64,000 bases of DNA from JANLYC01 sp963750495 (GTDB taxonomy: Bacteria > Actinomycetota > Actinomycetes > Propionibacteriales > Nocardioidaceae), in contig CAVVQV010000004.1 in NCBI GenBank assembly GCA_963750495.1, positions 310,001 through 374,000 of the forward strand, written 5' to 3'. Under the pieces are notes generated by a model that saw nothing but the letters and a program-made list of their open reading frames with translations, did not search any database and was not told where the DNA came from. Each line of letters begins with the position of its first letter. The first letter of the stretch is position 1. The position numbers and the translations under genes were made by a program. Of this stretch, positions 43,308-51,217 are shown one piece after another.

Positions 43308-44135
43308 TTGCCCGTCCTGTCCGACGCCGAGCCGTTCCACGCCGACGGGGCACCCGAGGGCGAGGGTCCGACGCGCACCAGTGTCCTGCTGATCCACGGC
43401 TTCACCGGCACGCCGTCCTCGATGACACCGTGGGCGCAACACCTGGCCGCTGAGGGGTTCCGCGTGAGCGTGCCACGGCTGCCCGGGCATGGTCGGACCT
43501 GGCAGGACATGAACCGGACCCGCTGGACCGACTGGTACGCCGAAGCCTCCGCCGCGCTCGACGAGCTGCTCACCACCTCCGACCAGGTCTTCGTGGCCGG
43601 CCTCTCGATGGGCGGGGGCTTGGCGCTCAGGCTGGCTGAGCAGCGGCCCGGTGACGTCGCCGGGCTGATGCTCGTCAACCCGTCGGTCCACGACCCCGAC
43701 CGGCGGTTGCTCGCCGCCCCGCTGCTCAAGCTGCTCGTCGGCTCCGTCCCCGGCATCGCCAGCGACATCAAGCGGCCTGGGGTCGTCGAAGACGCGTACG
43801 ACCGGGTCCCGCTCCGGGCGCTCGACTCGCTGCGCGACCTGTGGCGGGCCGTGCGCGCCGACCTGCGCGACGTCACCTGTCCGCTCGTGGTGTTCCGCTC
43901 GGCCGTCGACCACGTCGTGCCTGCCTCCTCCAGCCAGCTCGTGATCCAGCAGGTCGGTTCGGCCGACGTGAGCGAGCACGTGCTGGCCGACAGCTTCCAC
44001 GTCGCCGTGCTCGACGACGACGCGCCCTTCATCTTCGCCGAGTCCGCCGCGTTCATCAGTCGGGTCGGTGCCCCACGTGGCCCTGCCCGCGCTGCCATAC
44101 CGGGCACCGACGCCGGAGACGGCGATGCGGTCTAA
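43308..44135 (+). CDS. Carboxylesterase / monoacylglycerol lipase-like hydrolase
   Basis: Alpha/beta hydrolase of 275 residues with the full catalytic set: oxyanion loop VLLIHGFTGTPSSM, nucleophile elbow VAGLSMGGGLA (Ser about 106), Asp in FRSAVDHVVPA, and His in ADSFHVAVLDDD. The pattern fits the Est30/monoacylglycerol lipase type. The TTG start at 43308 is supported by GAGGAG seven bases upstream; no ATG in this frame would keep the N-terminal residues. Divergent from the PlsC-like gene, and its stop overlaps the start of the next gene by 11 bases. Confidence 0.9.
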   Translation: MPVLSDAEPFHADGAPEGEGPTRTSVLLIHGFTGTPSSMTPWAQHLAAEGFRVSVPRLPGHGRTWQDMNRTRWTDWYAEASAALDELLTTSDQVFVAGLSMGGGLALRLAEQRPGDVAGLMLVNPSVHDPDRRLLAAPLLKLLVGSVPGIASDIKRPGVVEDAYDRVPLRALDSLRDLWRAVRADLRDVTCPLVVFRSAVDHVVPASSSQLVIQQVGSADVSEHVLADSFHVAVLDDDAPFIFAESAAFISRVGAPRGPARAAIPGTDAGDGDAV

Positions 44136-44901
44136 CGGGCTCACGGCGTCGTCGTACACGCCCGTCGCCGACCTGCATCCGCGCGTCGCCGACGTGCTGC
44201 TGAACGACCTCAAGGAGCGTGGGGTGGCGGCGTACGCGAGCCCGGTCGGGTCGTCCTCCGCCTCCGGGTTCGACCGGCCGGAGTTCCGGGTCGATGTGCT
44301 CGACCGGCTGTTCGTCGACGCTGCCCACGCCGAGACCGTCAAGGCGATGCTCGCCGAGCATGATCCTGAGCTGGTCACGTCGAGCGACGACCTCACCTGG
44401 GCGCAGATCGTCGCGGGATTCGACCGGCCCGTCGAAGGTGACGTGCAGCCGTGGCCGGTGACCGAGGACGTCGACTGGTCGCCCCACGGCGAGACCGTCG
44501 ACGTCGACACGGGTGACATCAGCCCGGCCGACCGGCAGACCGACCTGCGACGGTGGCTGTCCGGTCGCGACGCCACGGCCGCGTCGTACGACGACCAGCG
44601 CGAGCTCGGGCCGGCCGCGAGCGACCGACACGACTCCGAAGACCCGGCTGACCGGGCCGAGCGCTTCGTCCCCGAACCGCCGCCACCGCTGCCTCGACTC
44701 GAACCATGGCAGCAGCTCGCCTGGGTCGGCCTCATCGGCGGCCCCGTGCTGCTGCTCGCCGCCGTGCTGTTCTCGATCCAGCTGCCGACCTGGGTCACGA
44801 TGCTCTCGGTGGGCGGGTTCATCGGCGGCTTCGTGACGCTGGTGGCGACCATGGACGACCGAGTCGACCCCGACGACCCTGACCACGGCGCCGTCGTCTG
44901 A
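44125..44901 (+). CDS. Uncharacterised membrane protein with acidic cytoplasmic region
   Basis: Not recognised as a named family. The 258 residues divide into a soluble part (about 1-190) rich in Asp, Glu and Pro, including DVLLNDLKERGVAAYASP, DRLFVDAAHAETVKAMLAEH, and a Pro-rich EPPPPLPRLEP linker, followed by two membrane helices (about 195-216 and 222-242) and an acidic tail. The ATG lies inside the preceding hydrolase gene. The next two genes are also small membrane proteins, so the three could form one operon or complex. Function unknown. Confidence 0.75.
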   Translation: MRSNGLTASSYTPVADLHPRVADVLLNDLKERGVAAYASPVGSSSASGFDRPEFRVDVLDRLFVDAAHAETVKAMLAEHDPELVTSSDDLTWAQIVAGFDRPVEGDVQPWPVTEDVDWSPHGETVDVDTGDISPADRQTDLRRWLSGRDATAASYDDQRELGPAASDRHDSEDPADRAERFVPEPPPPLPRLEPWQQLAWVGLIGGPVLLLAAVLFSIQLPTWVTMLSVGGFIGGFVTLVATMDDRVDPDDPDHGAVV

Positions 44902-44916
44902 CGCGCCGCGCCTGCT

Positions 44917-45273
44917 GTGTTCACGCCCCTGGTTCTCGTGCTCGTCGTGCTCGGCGTGGTCGTGGCCGTGCTCGCTCTGATCGACGTCGCACGCGACCGC
45001 GAACCGGGCTGGGGTGCTGTCGGGACTCTCGCTGTGCTCGAGGTCGGGCTGGTCGTCCAGGTCGTGCTGGGGTTCGTCGCCCTGGCCAACACAGATCGCG
45101 AGGTCAACGGCCTGACGTTCTCGGGCTACCTCGTCGGCACCCTGTTGGTGCCGCCGGCCGCGTTCCTGTGGGCGGTGACCGAGCGCAGCCGTTGGGGCAC
45201 GGCGGTGGTCGCCATCGGCGGCCTGGCCGTGCTTGCACTCGAAAGCCGTCTCAACCAGATCTGGGGAGGCTGA
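44917..45273 (+). CDS. Small polytopic membrane protein
   Basis: Unrecognised 118-residue protein made mostly of four hydrophobic helices (about 3-24, 33-53, 66-86, 92-108), opening VFTPLVLVLVVLGVVVAVL. GTG at 44917 follows the preceding stop by 15 bases. Its stop lies one base before the next gene's ATG (TGAGATG). It is probably an inner membrane component of the same unit as its neighbours. Confidence 0.75.
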   Translation: MFTPLVLVLVVLGVVVAVLALIDVARDREPGWGAVGTLAVLEVGLVVQVVLGFVALANTDREVNGLTFSGYLVGTLLVPPAAFLWAVTERSRWGTAVVAIGGLAVLALESRLNQIWGG

Positions 45274-45274
45274 G

Positions 45275-45715
45275 ATGAGCACCACGTCGACCACACGCAC
45301 CGGACCCGGGCGCATCCTCGTCGCGCTGTACGCCCTGTTCGCGGTGGCGGCGACCGGCCGGTCAGCGGTGCAGCTCAGCCTGAAGGCGAGCGAGGCGCCT
45401 GTCCCCTACACGCTGTCGCTGGTGGCTGCCCTCATCTACGTGACCGCAACGGTTGCGCTGGTGAGAGGCAGCACGGGCTGGCGACGGGTCGCCTGGATCG
45501 CGTGCACGACCGAGCTCGTCGGGGTGCTCGTCGTCGGGACGGTCAGCGTGCTGGTGACGTTCCCCGATGCGACCGTGTGGAGCGACTACGGCATCGGCTA
45601 CGGGTTCGTGCCCGTGGTGCTCCCTGTCTTCGGACTCTGGTGGTTGTGGCACACCGCGCTACCAGCAGGGACACCGACGCTCTCCGACGACGAGGCCACC
45701 AGCGCGCCGAGGTGA
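45275..45715 (+). CDS. Small polytopic membrane protein
   Basis: Unrecognised 146-residue membrane protein with about four helices (about 12-30, 42-61, 70-91, 105-125), opening MSTTSTTRTGPGRILVAL. GGGGAGG ribosome-binding sequence lies six bases upstream. The sequence PDATVWSDYGIGYGF between helices is distinctive. It directly precedes the TIGR00300 gene, which has its own leaderless promoter. Function unknown. Confidence 0.75.
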   Translation: MSTTSTTRTGPGRILVALYALFAVAATGRSAVQLSLKASEAPVPYTLSLVAALIYVTATVALVRGSTGWRRVAWIACTTELVGVLVVGTVSVLVTFPDATVWSDYGIGYGFVPVVLPVFGLWWLWHTALPAGTPTLSDDEATSAPR

Positions 45716-45745
45716 CCACCTCCGCCGGTGCGGGCAGTGACCCCC

Positions 45746-45751
45746 TAGCCT
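45746..45751 (+). promoter_or_regulatory. -10 box TAGCCT of leaderless TIGR00300 promoter
   Basis: TAGCCT ends seven bases before the ATG at 45759 and no Shine-Dalgarno sequence follows. Confidence 0.6.
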
Positions 45752-45758
45752 GTGGCCC

Positions 45759-47012
45759 ATGAGCACGCAGGCGAGCGAAACCGTCGAGATCACCGGCCAC
45801 CTGATGGACAGCGGGATCCTGTCGATGGTCCTCAACGACATCCGCGACTACGGCGGCGACCACGTGATCGAGAAGTTCGACCTCGGCCACGACGCCGGCG
45901 ACACGTCATATGCCCGCGTCAAGGTCACCGCCGACGACGAGGAATCCCTGCAACGCATGTTGATGCGGCTGCAGACCCGCGGCGTCAACCTGGTCGACCA
46001 GGGCGAGGTCGTCGTGGCCGAGGCCGACCGCGACGGCGTGTTCCCCGACGGCTTCTACTCCACGACGAACCTCGAGACCAGAGTCCGCTACCAGGGCCGG
46101 TGGCTCGAGGTGTCCAACCCGGAGATGGACTGTGGCCTCATCCTCGATGTGGCCGGTGACTCGCCCCGGGTCTACACGCTTCCGATGTCGGACGTGAAGC
46201 TTGGCATGCAGGTGGTGTGCGGCGTTCTCGGTGTCCGCGTCACGACCCCCGTGCCCGCTGGTGGTACCGAGGCCGAGGTGTTCGGCTTCATGGAGTCCGA
46301 CGTCTCCAGCGAGAAGCCGCAGACCCTCCTGGTCCGGCAGGTCGCCGACGGCATCCGGGAGGCCAAGGAAGCCGGGAAGCGCGTGCTCTGGGTCGGTGGA
46401 CCCGGCGTCGTCCACACGGGCGCCCAGCCCGCGATGGTGGCGATCGTCGACGCCGGTTACGTCGACGTCCTCTTCGCCGGCAACGCGCTGGCGACCCACG
46501 ACATCGAGTCGACCCTGTACGGCACCTCGCTGGGCGTCGACCTGGCGCAGGGTCGCGGTGTCGAGCACGGCCACGAGCACCACATCCGCGCGCTCAACAC
46601 GATTCGCAAGTCCGGCTCGATCGCGGCCGCGGTCGAGCAGGGGGTCCTGACCGGCGGGATCATGCACGCCCTCGTCACCCAGGGCAAGGACTTCGTGCTG
46701 GTCGGGTCGGTGCGCGACGACGGACCACTGCCCGACGTCTATACCGATGTCATCGAGGGGCAGCGCGCGATGCGGGCGCAGCTCGAGAACGTCGGCTTCT
46801 GCCTGATGGTGGCCACCATGTTGCACTCGGTCGCGACCGGGAACATCCTGCCCGCGTCGATCCCGCTCGTGTGCGTCGACATCAACCCCGCCACCGTGGT
46901 CAAGCTCGCCGACCGTGGCTCGTCACACGCGCGCGGAATCGTCACGGACGTCGGGCTCTTCCTCGAGCAGCTGGCGCAGGAACTCGTCCCGGGCTACACC
47001 CGGCCGCGCTGA
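45759..47012 (+). CDS. TIGR00300 family (LOR/SDH-like) protein, possible ornithine cyclodeaminase
   Basis: Cytoplasmic protein of 417 residues with the family opening VEITGHLMDSGILSMVLNDI, a central NAD-binding-like part around GKRVLWVGGPGVVHTGAQPA, and the conserved TLYGTSLGVDLAQGRG segment. Archaeal and cyanobacterial members (including the C-terminal part of arginine dihydrolase/AgrE-type enzymes) convert ornithine to proline, so an amino-acid cyclodeaminase role is the best guess; the lysine-ketoglutarate reductase/saccharopine label of the domain name is misleading. ATG is leaderless. Its 3' end overlaps the convergent ROK gene by 19 bases. Confidence 0.85.
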   Translation: MSTQASETVEITGHLMDSGILSMVLNDIRDYGGDHVIEKFDLGHDAGDTSYARVKVTADDEESLQRMLMRLQTRGVNLVDQGEVVVAEADRDGVFPDGFYSTTNLETRVRYQGRWLEVSNPEMDCGLILDVAGDSPRVYTLPMSDVKLGMQVVCGVLGVRVTTPVPAGGTEAEVFGFMESDVSSEKPQTLLVRQVADGIREAKEAGKRVLWVGGPGVVHTGAQPAMVAIVDAGYVDVLFAGNALATHDIESTLYGTSLGVDLAQGRGVEHGHEHHIRALNTIRKSGSIAAAVEQGVLTGGIMHALVTQGKDFVLVGSVRDDGPLPDVYTDVIEGQRAMRAQLENVGFCLMVATMLHSVATGNILPASIPLVCVDINPATVVKLADRGSSHARGIVTDVGLFLEQLAQELVPGYTRPR

Positions 47013-47968
47013 ACCACGAGCGAGCCGCGCGCGAGGTCGGCTGCACCGATCAGGCCCGCCCGGTTGCCCAGGTGTGCGCGGACGATGCGCGCCTCAGGAC
47101 GGTACCCGCGCCCGGTCAGCTGCCCGCGGTACGCCGCCGCGGCGGGTTCGATCAACACGTCTCCGGCATCGGCAACCCCTCCCCCGATCACGAACACGCC
47201 GGGGTCGAGAGCTGCGGCCAGGTTGGCGATCCCGACACCGAGCCAGCGACCTGCTTCGGCGAGCAGCTGCACGGCGAGCGGGTCCTCGGCGACGGCCGCC
47301 TCGGCCACCAGGAGTCCGGTGATCGCGGCCGGGTCGTCTCCCGCGCGCTCGAGCAGCCCCGCCGCCGACTCGAGACCGGCTTCGACGCGCTGCCGCGCCT
47401 CCCGGACCAGCGCGTTCGCGCTGGCGTACTGCTCCCAGCAACCTCGGTTACCGCACGGGCACGGGTGCCCACCCTCGACGACCTGCATGTGCCCGAACTC
47501 GCCGCCGATCCCGAACCGACCACGGAACAGCTGCCCCCCGAGGATGAGACCGCCACCGATGCCGGTCCCGAGCGTCACGCAGACGAGGTCGGGCTCGCCC
47601 TGTCCGGCCCCGAAGCGGGCCTCGGCCCACGCTGCACAGTTGGCGTCGTTGTCGATCCACGTCGCCACGTCGACCCGCTGCTGCACCGCATCCCGCAGCC
47701 GCTCGTTGCGCCACGCAAGGTGCGGCGAGAACAAGACAGTCGTCTGGGTCGCGTCGACGAACCCGGCTGCTCCGATGCCGACCGCGGCGATCACGTGCCG
47801 AGCGGCGAGCTCGCGGACGACGTCGGCGATGGTGTCCTCCACCTCGGCTGCGCTGGTCGACGGAGTTTCGCGAGCCATGACCTCCAGGACCTCACCGTCC
47901 TCGTCGACGACTCCGGCCTTCACGACCGTGCCACCGATGTCGATGCCGATCGCCAGCATCGGCACCAT
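46994..47968 (-). CDS. ROK-family sugar kinase (second copy)
   Basis: ATP-dependent sugar kinase, glucokinase or N-acetylglucosamine/mannose kinase type. The 324-residue protein has the nucleotide-binding GIDIGGTVVKAGVV, IDNDANCAAWAE, LGTGIGGG (phosphate loop) and the zinc-binding block GHPCPCGNRGCWE with three Cys plus His. It is a paralogue of the next gene upstream (47968), which is very similar in motif spacing. The ATG overlaps the preceding stop by one base (TGATG), indicating coupled translation. Its 3' end overlaps the convergent TIGR00300 gene. Confidence 0.9.
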   Translation of the reverse strand: MVPMLAIGIDIGGTVVKAGVVDEDGEVLEVMARETPSTSAAEVEDTIADVVRELAARHVIAAVGIGAAGFVDATQTTVLFSPHLAWRNERLRDAVQQRVDVATWIDNDANCAAWAEARFGAGQGEPDLVCVTLGTGIGGGLILGGQLFRGRFGIGGEFGHMQVVEGGHPCPCGNRGCWEQYASANALVREARQRVEAGLESAAGLLERAGDDPAAITGLLVAEAAVAEDPLAVQLLAEAGRWLGVGIANLAAALDPGVFVIGGGVADAGDVLIEPAAAAYRGQLTGRGYRPEARIVRAHLGNRAGLIGAADLARGSLVVQRGRV

Positions 47969-48906
47969 CAGGCCCCGGACCGGGCCAGTGCAGCGGCACC
48001 GATGATCGCCGCGGCGTTGCCCAGCGCGGCAGTCCGGACCTGGGCGTGCGGCCGGTTGTCGGTAGCGGGCAGGGTGGCCTCGAACGCGCGCTTCATCGGC
48101 CCCATCACGAGGTCGCCTGCCTCCGCGACGCCGCCGCCGATGACGACGAGGCCGGGATCGAGGACCGCCGCCAGACTGGCCACGCCCTCACCGAGCCAGC
48201 GACCGAGGTCAGCCAGCAGCTCGATGCTGAGTGCGTCGCCCGACCGAGCCAGCCGAGTCACGAGCGGGCCATCGATCCGTTCGCGATCACCGTCCACCTC
48301 GCGCAGCAGGAGATCTCCGTCGGTCACCCGTTCGCGGGCGAACCGCACGAGCGCCGAGCCGCTCGCGTACTGCTCGAGGCAGCCACGCTGCCCGCACCCG
48401 CACGGGTGTCCCTCGGGCACGACGCGGAGATGTCCGACCTCGGCCGCGATCCCGAACGTGCCGCGGACGAGCTCGCCGTCGGCCACGATGCCGCCACCGA
48501 CCCCGGTGCCCAGCACGACCATGAGCAGGTCGTCGGAGTCCTGGGCGGATCCGTGCGTGAACTCGCCCCAGGCGGCGGCGTTGGCATCGTTCTCGACGAC
48601 GACCGGCAGGCCCAGCGCCTTTTCGAGACGGTCGCGCAGGGGAAGGTTGCGCCAGGCCATGTTGGGGGTGAAGAGCACGGTGGCCCGGTCAGCGCTGATG
48701 AACCCGGCTGCGGAGATCCCGACGCCGACCACGCCGTCGTGCTGGGCGCGCAGCCCGTTCGCCGCGTCGACGATCGCCTGAACCGTTGCATCGGCGTCCT
48801 GGGCGGGCGTCTCGACGCGCGCCTTGTCGACGATGGCTCCGGCCGCGTCGACGACGCCGGCTGCGATCTTGGTCCCGCCGACGTCGACACCGATCGTCAC
48901 TGACAT
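47968..48906 (-). CDS. ROK-family glucokinase (GlkA-like)
   Basis: Sugar kinase that probably phosphorylates glucose to glucose-6-phosphate. The 312 residues include GVDVGGTKIAAGVV, ENDANAAAWGEF, LGTGVGGGIVADG and the zinc block GHPCGCGQRGCLE. In Streptomyces the glucose kinase GlkA, which also mediates carbon repression, occurs in a comparable neighbourhood (acyl-CoA ligase, SRPBCC, ArsA-like), supporting this name. It lies last but one in a minus-strand operon with the ROK copy downstream. Substrate preference of the pair may differ. Confidence 0.92.
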   Translation of the reverse strand: MSVTIGVDVGGTKIAAGVVDAAGAIVDKARVETPAQDADATVQAIVDAANGLRAQHDGVVGVGISAAGFISADRATVLFTPNMAWRNLPLRDRLEKALGLPVVVENDANAAAWGEFTHGSAQDSDDLLMVVLGTGVGGGIVADGELVRGTFGIAAEVGHLRVVPEGHPCGCGQRGCLEQYASGSALVRFARERVTDGDLLLREVDGDRERIDGPLVTRLARSGDALSIELLADLGRWLGEGVASLAAVLDPGLVVIGGGVAEAGDLVMGPMKRAFEATLPATDNRPHAQVRTAALGNAAAIIGAAALARSGA

Positions 48907-48911
48907 CGCGA

Positions 48912-49295
48912 TCAGTCCTCGGGCGCGTCGAGGTCGATCTTCTCGACCGGATCAGGACGGTGCGCGTCCGGTCGCTGTTCAAGCCCGTCGACGAACCCCT
49001 TGAACGCCATGGCCAGCGACACGGCGGCGGTCGCGAGATGCTCACGTACCTCCGGCGTCGTGGTCCGGGCGGCGCGCGCGACGCGGCACAGCGGGCACCA
49101 ATGGCAGGCCGGGTCGGCCGGGTCGTCGTGGTCGTCGTGGTCATGCTCGTGCGCTTCGGGTGCCCCGTCGTCGGCGCCCGCGGCGTCCGCATCGGCGGTG
49201 GCCTGGCGGCCGTCGTGCTCAGCGGCCCAGCCCTGCACGACGGCGATCAGCCTGGCGGCCTCCTCGGCAAGCGATCCCACGGGTTCAGAGCTCAT
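48912..49295 (-). CDS. Small protein with a Cys pair and His/Asp-rich stretch
   Basis: Unrecognised 127-residue protein. An Ala-rich helix (about 9-30) is followed by a disordered acidic stretch HEHDHDDHDD and a CHWCPLC motif that could bind zinc, then a helix EVREHLATAAVSLAMAFKGF. Similar proteins are found beside glkA in streptomycetes. The start overlaps the ArsA-like stop by four bases (ATGA), so it is part of the same operon. A metal-binding role is plausible only. Confidence 0.72.
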   Translation of the reverse strand: MSSEPVGSLAEEAARLIAVVQGWAAEHDGRQATADADAAGADDGAPEAHEHDHDDHDDPADPACHWCPLCRVARAARTTTPEVREHLATAAVSLAMAFKGFVDGLEQRPDAHRPDPVEKIDLDAPED

Positions 49296-50554
49296 GGTGA
49301 TGCATTCTGTCCGATGCCGGCCCCGTCTGCGCGACCGCCGTCACCTTGACCCGGCTTGCCCCGGTCCCCGGTCGCAGCCGGGGCGGCGTCACCGGAGGCA
49401 TCGAACCGGACGACGAGAGCGCCGTCGCGCACTCCGGCGCCGATGACCTCCGCCCGGCGCAGAGCAGCGGGCAACGACAGCAGGCGTCGGTAGGACCCGA
49501 CGGTGACCACGAGGTCGTCGCCATGTCTGGCCAGGTCGACGTCGCGCCGCTCCGCGAAGGGCAGCGCGAGGCGAAGTACGACCTCCGAGCCCGAACGGTG
49601 TACGGCGACAGGGTCCGGCCCGGTCGGAGCCGCGAAGGCGTCCGACTCGCCGTACAGGTCGGCCGCGAATCCCGCCAGCTCGACCAGACCGACCGGTTCG
49701 CTCGACCGGTAAGGGGCGTGCCACACGTCCAGCGGCGCGAACGACGACGACACGTCAGCCAGGATCTTCGTCTGAGCCGCGACCCAGGTCTGGCGCCAGG
49801 AGTCTGCGTCGGCGGCCGGGAAGATGCGGTTGGCCACGACGCCATCGACGCGATAGCCGTACAACGACAGCGTGGTCAGCGAGCGGCGCGCCTCAGCAAG
49901 GACCACGGACTCCGGCGTCAGCACGATGCGAACCGAGGCGTCCGGACCGCAGAGCACAGCACGCACGTCGGCGAGGTCTGCGTGCAGTCTCTCCAGCGCG
50001 TCGAAGACCGAGTCGTGCGGCATCGGGACTCCGGCGGCCCGCGTCAACACCGGCTTCAGCACCTTGACCATGCGGCGCTCCATCGGCAGCACGCGGTCCA
50101 TGTACCACCCGAGTGCCTCGGGCAGCGCCAGCAGCCGCAACGTCTCGGCTGTGGGGGCGCAGTCGACGACCACGAGGTCCCATCGTCCCGACCTCGTCTG
50201 GTCTCGCACCTCCAGCAGGGCGAGCACCTCTTCGGCGCCCGGCAGCACGGTGAGCTCCTCGGCAGCGATGGGGTCGACTCCCACGGAGTCCAGCACGGTC
50301 AGCAGGTATCGCTGGATGTCGCCCCACGACCGCTCGAAGCGACGCTGCGCGTCGACCTGCTGCACGAACAGGCGATCCGCCACCTCGCACGGATCGCCGC
50401 CCACGGCGACGCCGAACGCGTCAGCGAGCGAATGGGCGGCGTCGGTGCTCAGGACCAGTGTCCTGAGCCCACGTTGCGCGGCCAGCGTGGCTGTGCCGGC
50501 GGCTGCCGTCGTCTTGCCGACGCCGCCCTTGCCGGTGAAGAGTATGACGCGCAC
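49292..50554 (-). CDS. ArsA/Get3-family ATPase
   Basis: Cytoplasmic P-loop ATPase of the ArsA/Get3 class, 420 residues. The deviant Walker A FTGKGGVGKTTAAAGTA and the switch I-like STDAAHSLADAFGV are clear; an HSP20-like C-terminal extension (LRLALPFAERRDVDLARHGD) is typical of actinobacterial members. Arsenite pump partners (ArsB) are absent here and the cysteines of true ArsA are not apparent, so a role in tail-anchor or other protein handling is more likely. Position matches Rv2184c; the SRPBCC gene lies upstream by 29 bases. Confidence 0.9.
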   Translation of the reverse strand: MRVILFTGKGGVGKTTAAAGTATLAAQRGLRTLVLSTDAAHSLADAFGVAVGGDPCEVADRLFVQQVDAQRRFERSWGDIQRYLLTVLDSVGVDPIAAEELTVLPGAEEVLALLEVRDQTRSGRWDLVVVDCAPTAETLRLLALPEALGWYMDRVLPMERRMVKVLKPVLTRAAGVPMPHDSVFDALERLHADLADVRAVLCGPDASVRIVLTPESVVLAEARRSLTTLSLYGYRVDGVVANRIFPAADADSWRQTWVAAQTKILADVSSSFAPLDVWHAPYRSSEPVGLVELAGFAADLYGESDAFAAPTGPDPVAVHRSGSEVVLRLALPFAERRDVDLARHGDDLVVTVGSYRRLLSLPAALRRAEVIGAGVRDGALVVRFDASGDAAPAATGDRGKPGQGDGGRADGAGIGQNASP

Positions 50555-50583
50555 GGGGACCGGGCTCGAGGTCTGGACGGCCG

Positions 50584-51021
50584 TCAGCCCTGCGTCTCGA
50601 CGCGCTTCTTCAGACCCTTGAGGGCCGTGTCGATGATGACCCGCTCACCTTTGCGCTTGAGCATGCCGATCATCGGGATCTTCAGGTCGACAGCCAGTTG
50701 ATAGGTCACCTCGGTCTCATCGCCCGCGGCCTGCAGGATGTAGGCACCCTCCATGGACTTCAGCACGGAAGCCTCGACGAGGCTCCAGGTGACCTGGTTG
50801 TTTCCGTCCCAGTCGTAAGTCAACGTGTACTCGTCGCGGATCGGGGCGGCGTCGAGGACGAACGCGACTTCGCCGGCGCGGCCGTCGTCATACTCCGTCA
50901 GCACTTCGGCCGACTTGACGCCTTTCGCCCACGCCGGGTACGACGAGAAGTCAGCGATCACGGCCATCACCGTCGCCGGGTCGGCGGAGATCAGGATGCT
51001 CGACGTGGTCTGGTCTGCCAT
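50584..51021 (-). CDS. SRPBCC (START-like) family protein
   Basis: Small hydrophobic-ligand-binding protein of the polyketide cyclase/SRPBCC superfamily (145 residues). It opens MADQTTSSILISADPATVMAVIAD, typical of this group, with the long C-terminal helix MLKRKGERVIIDTALKGLKKRV. AAGGGG lies just upstream of the ATG. It corresponds to Rv2185c/TB16.3 by synteny. The ligand is unknown. A TAGTGT box on the minus strand (51107-51102) would give a leader of about 75 nt, and it starts the operon with the ArsA-like gene. Confidence 0.88.
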   Translation of the reverse strand: MADQTTSSILISADPATVMAVIADFSSYPAWAKGVKSAEVLTEYDDGRAGEVAFVLDAAPIRDEYTLTYDWDGNNQVTWSLVEASVLKSMEGAYILQAAGDETEVTYQLAVDLKIPMIGMLKRKGERVIIDTALKGLKKRVETQG

Positions 51022-51217
51022 CTCGGTGTTCCCCTTGGTCGGCGCGATGGGTGAGGGGTCCCGTCGCGGCGGAGCTGTCGCATGCTGGTCGATCGCTGGC
51101 GACACTACTCGCTGACCGGGGTCGGACGGCGCGGACCCTGCGGGTGGCCACCCCGGGCTCGACTGCAGGGCGTCGCGGTAGCCTGCCGGGCGAGGCCGGT
51201 CGACGTTGGGAGGGTGC

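Noticed and set aside
46217..48781. 854-codon plus-strand frame across TIGR00300 and both ROK genes
   Set aside because: It crosses three genes in the wrong frame or strand and translates to Arg/Pro-rich sequence.
49292..50554. Arsenite-resistance ATPase
   Set aside because: No arsB or arsenic regulator nearby and the metal-binding cysteines are not apparent; a general ArsA/Get3-like label is safer.
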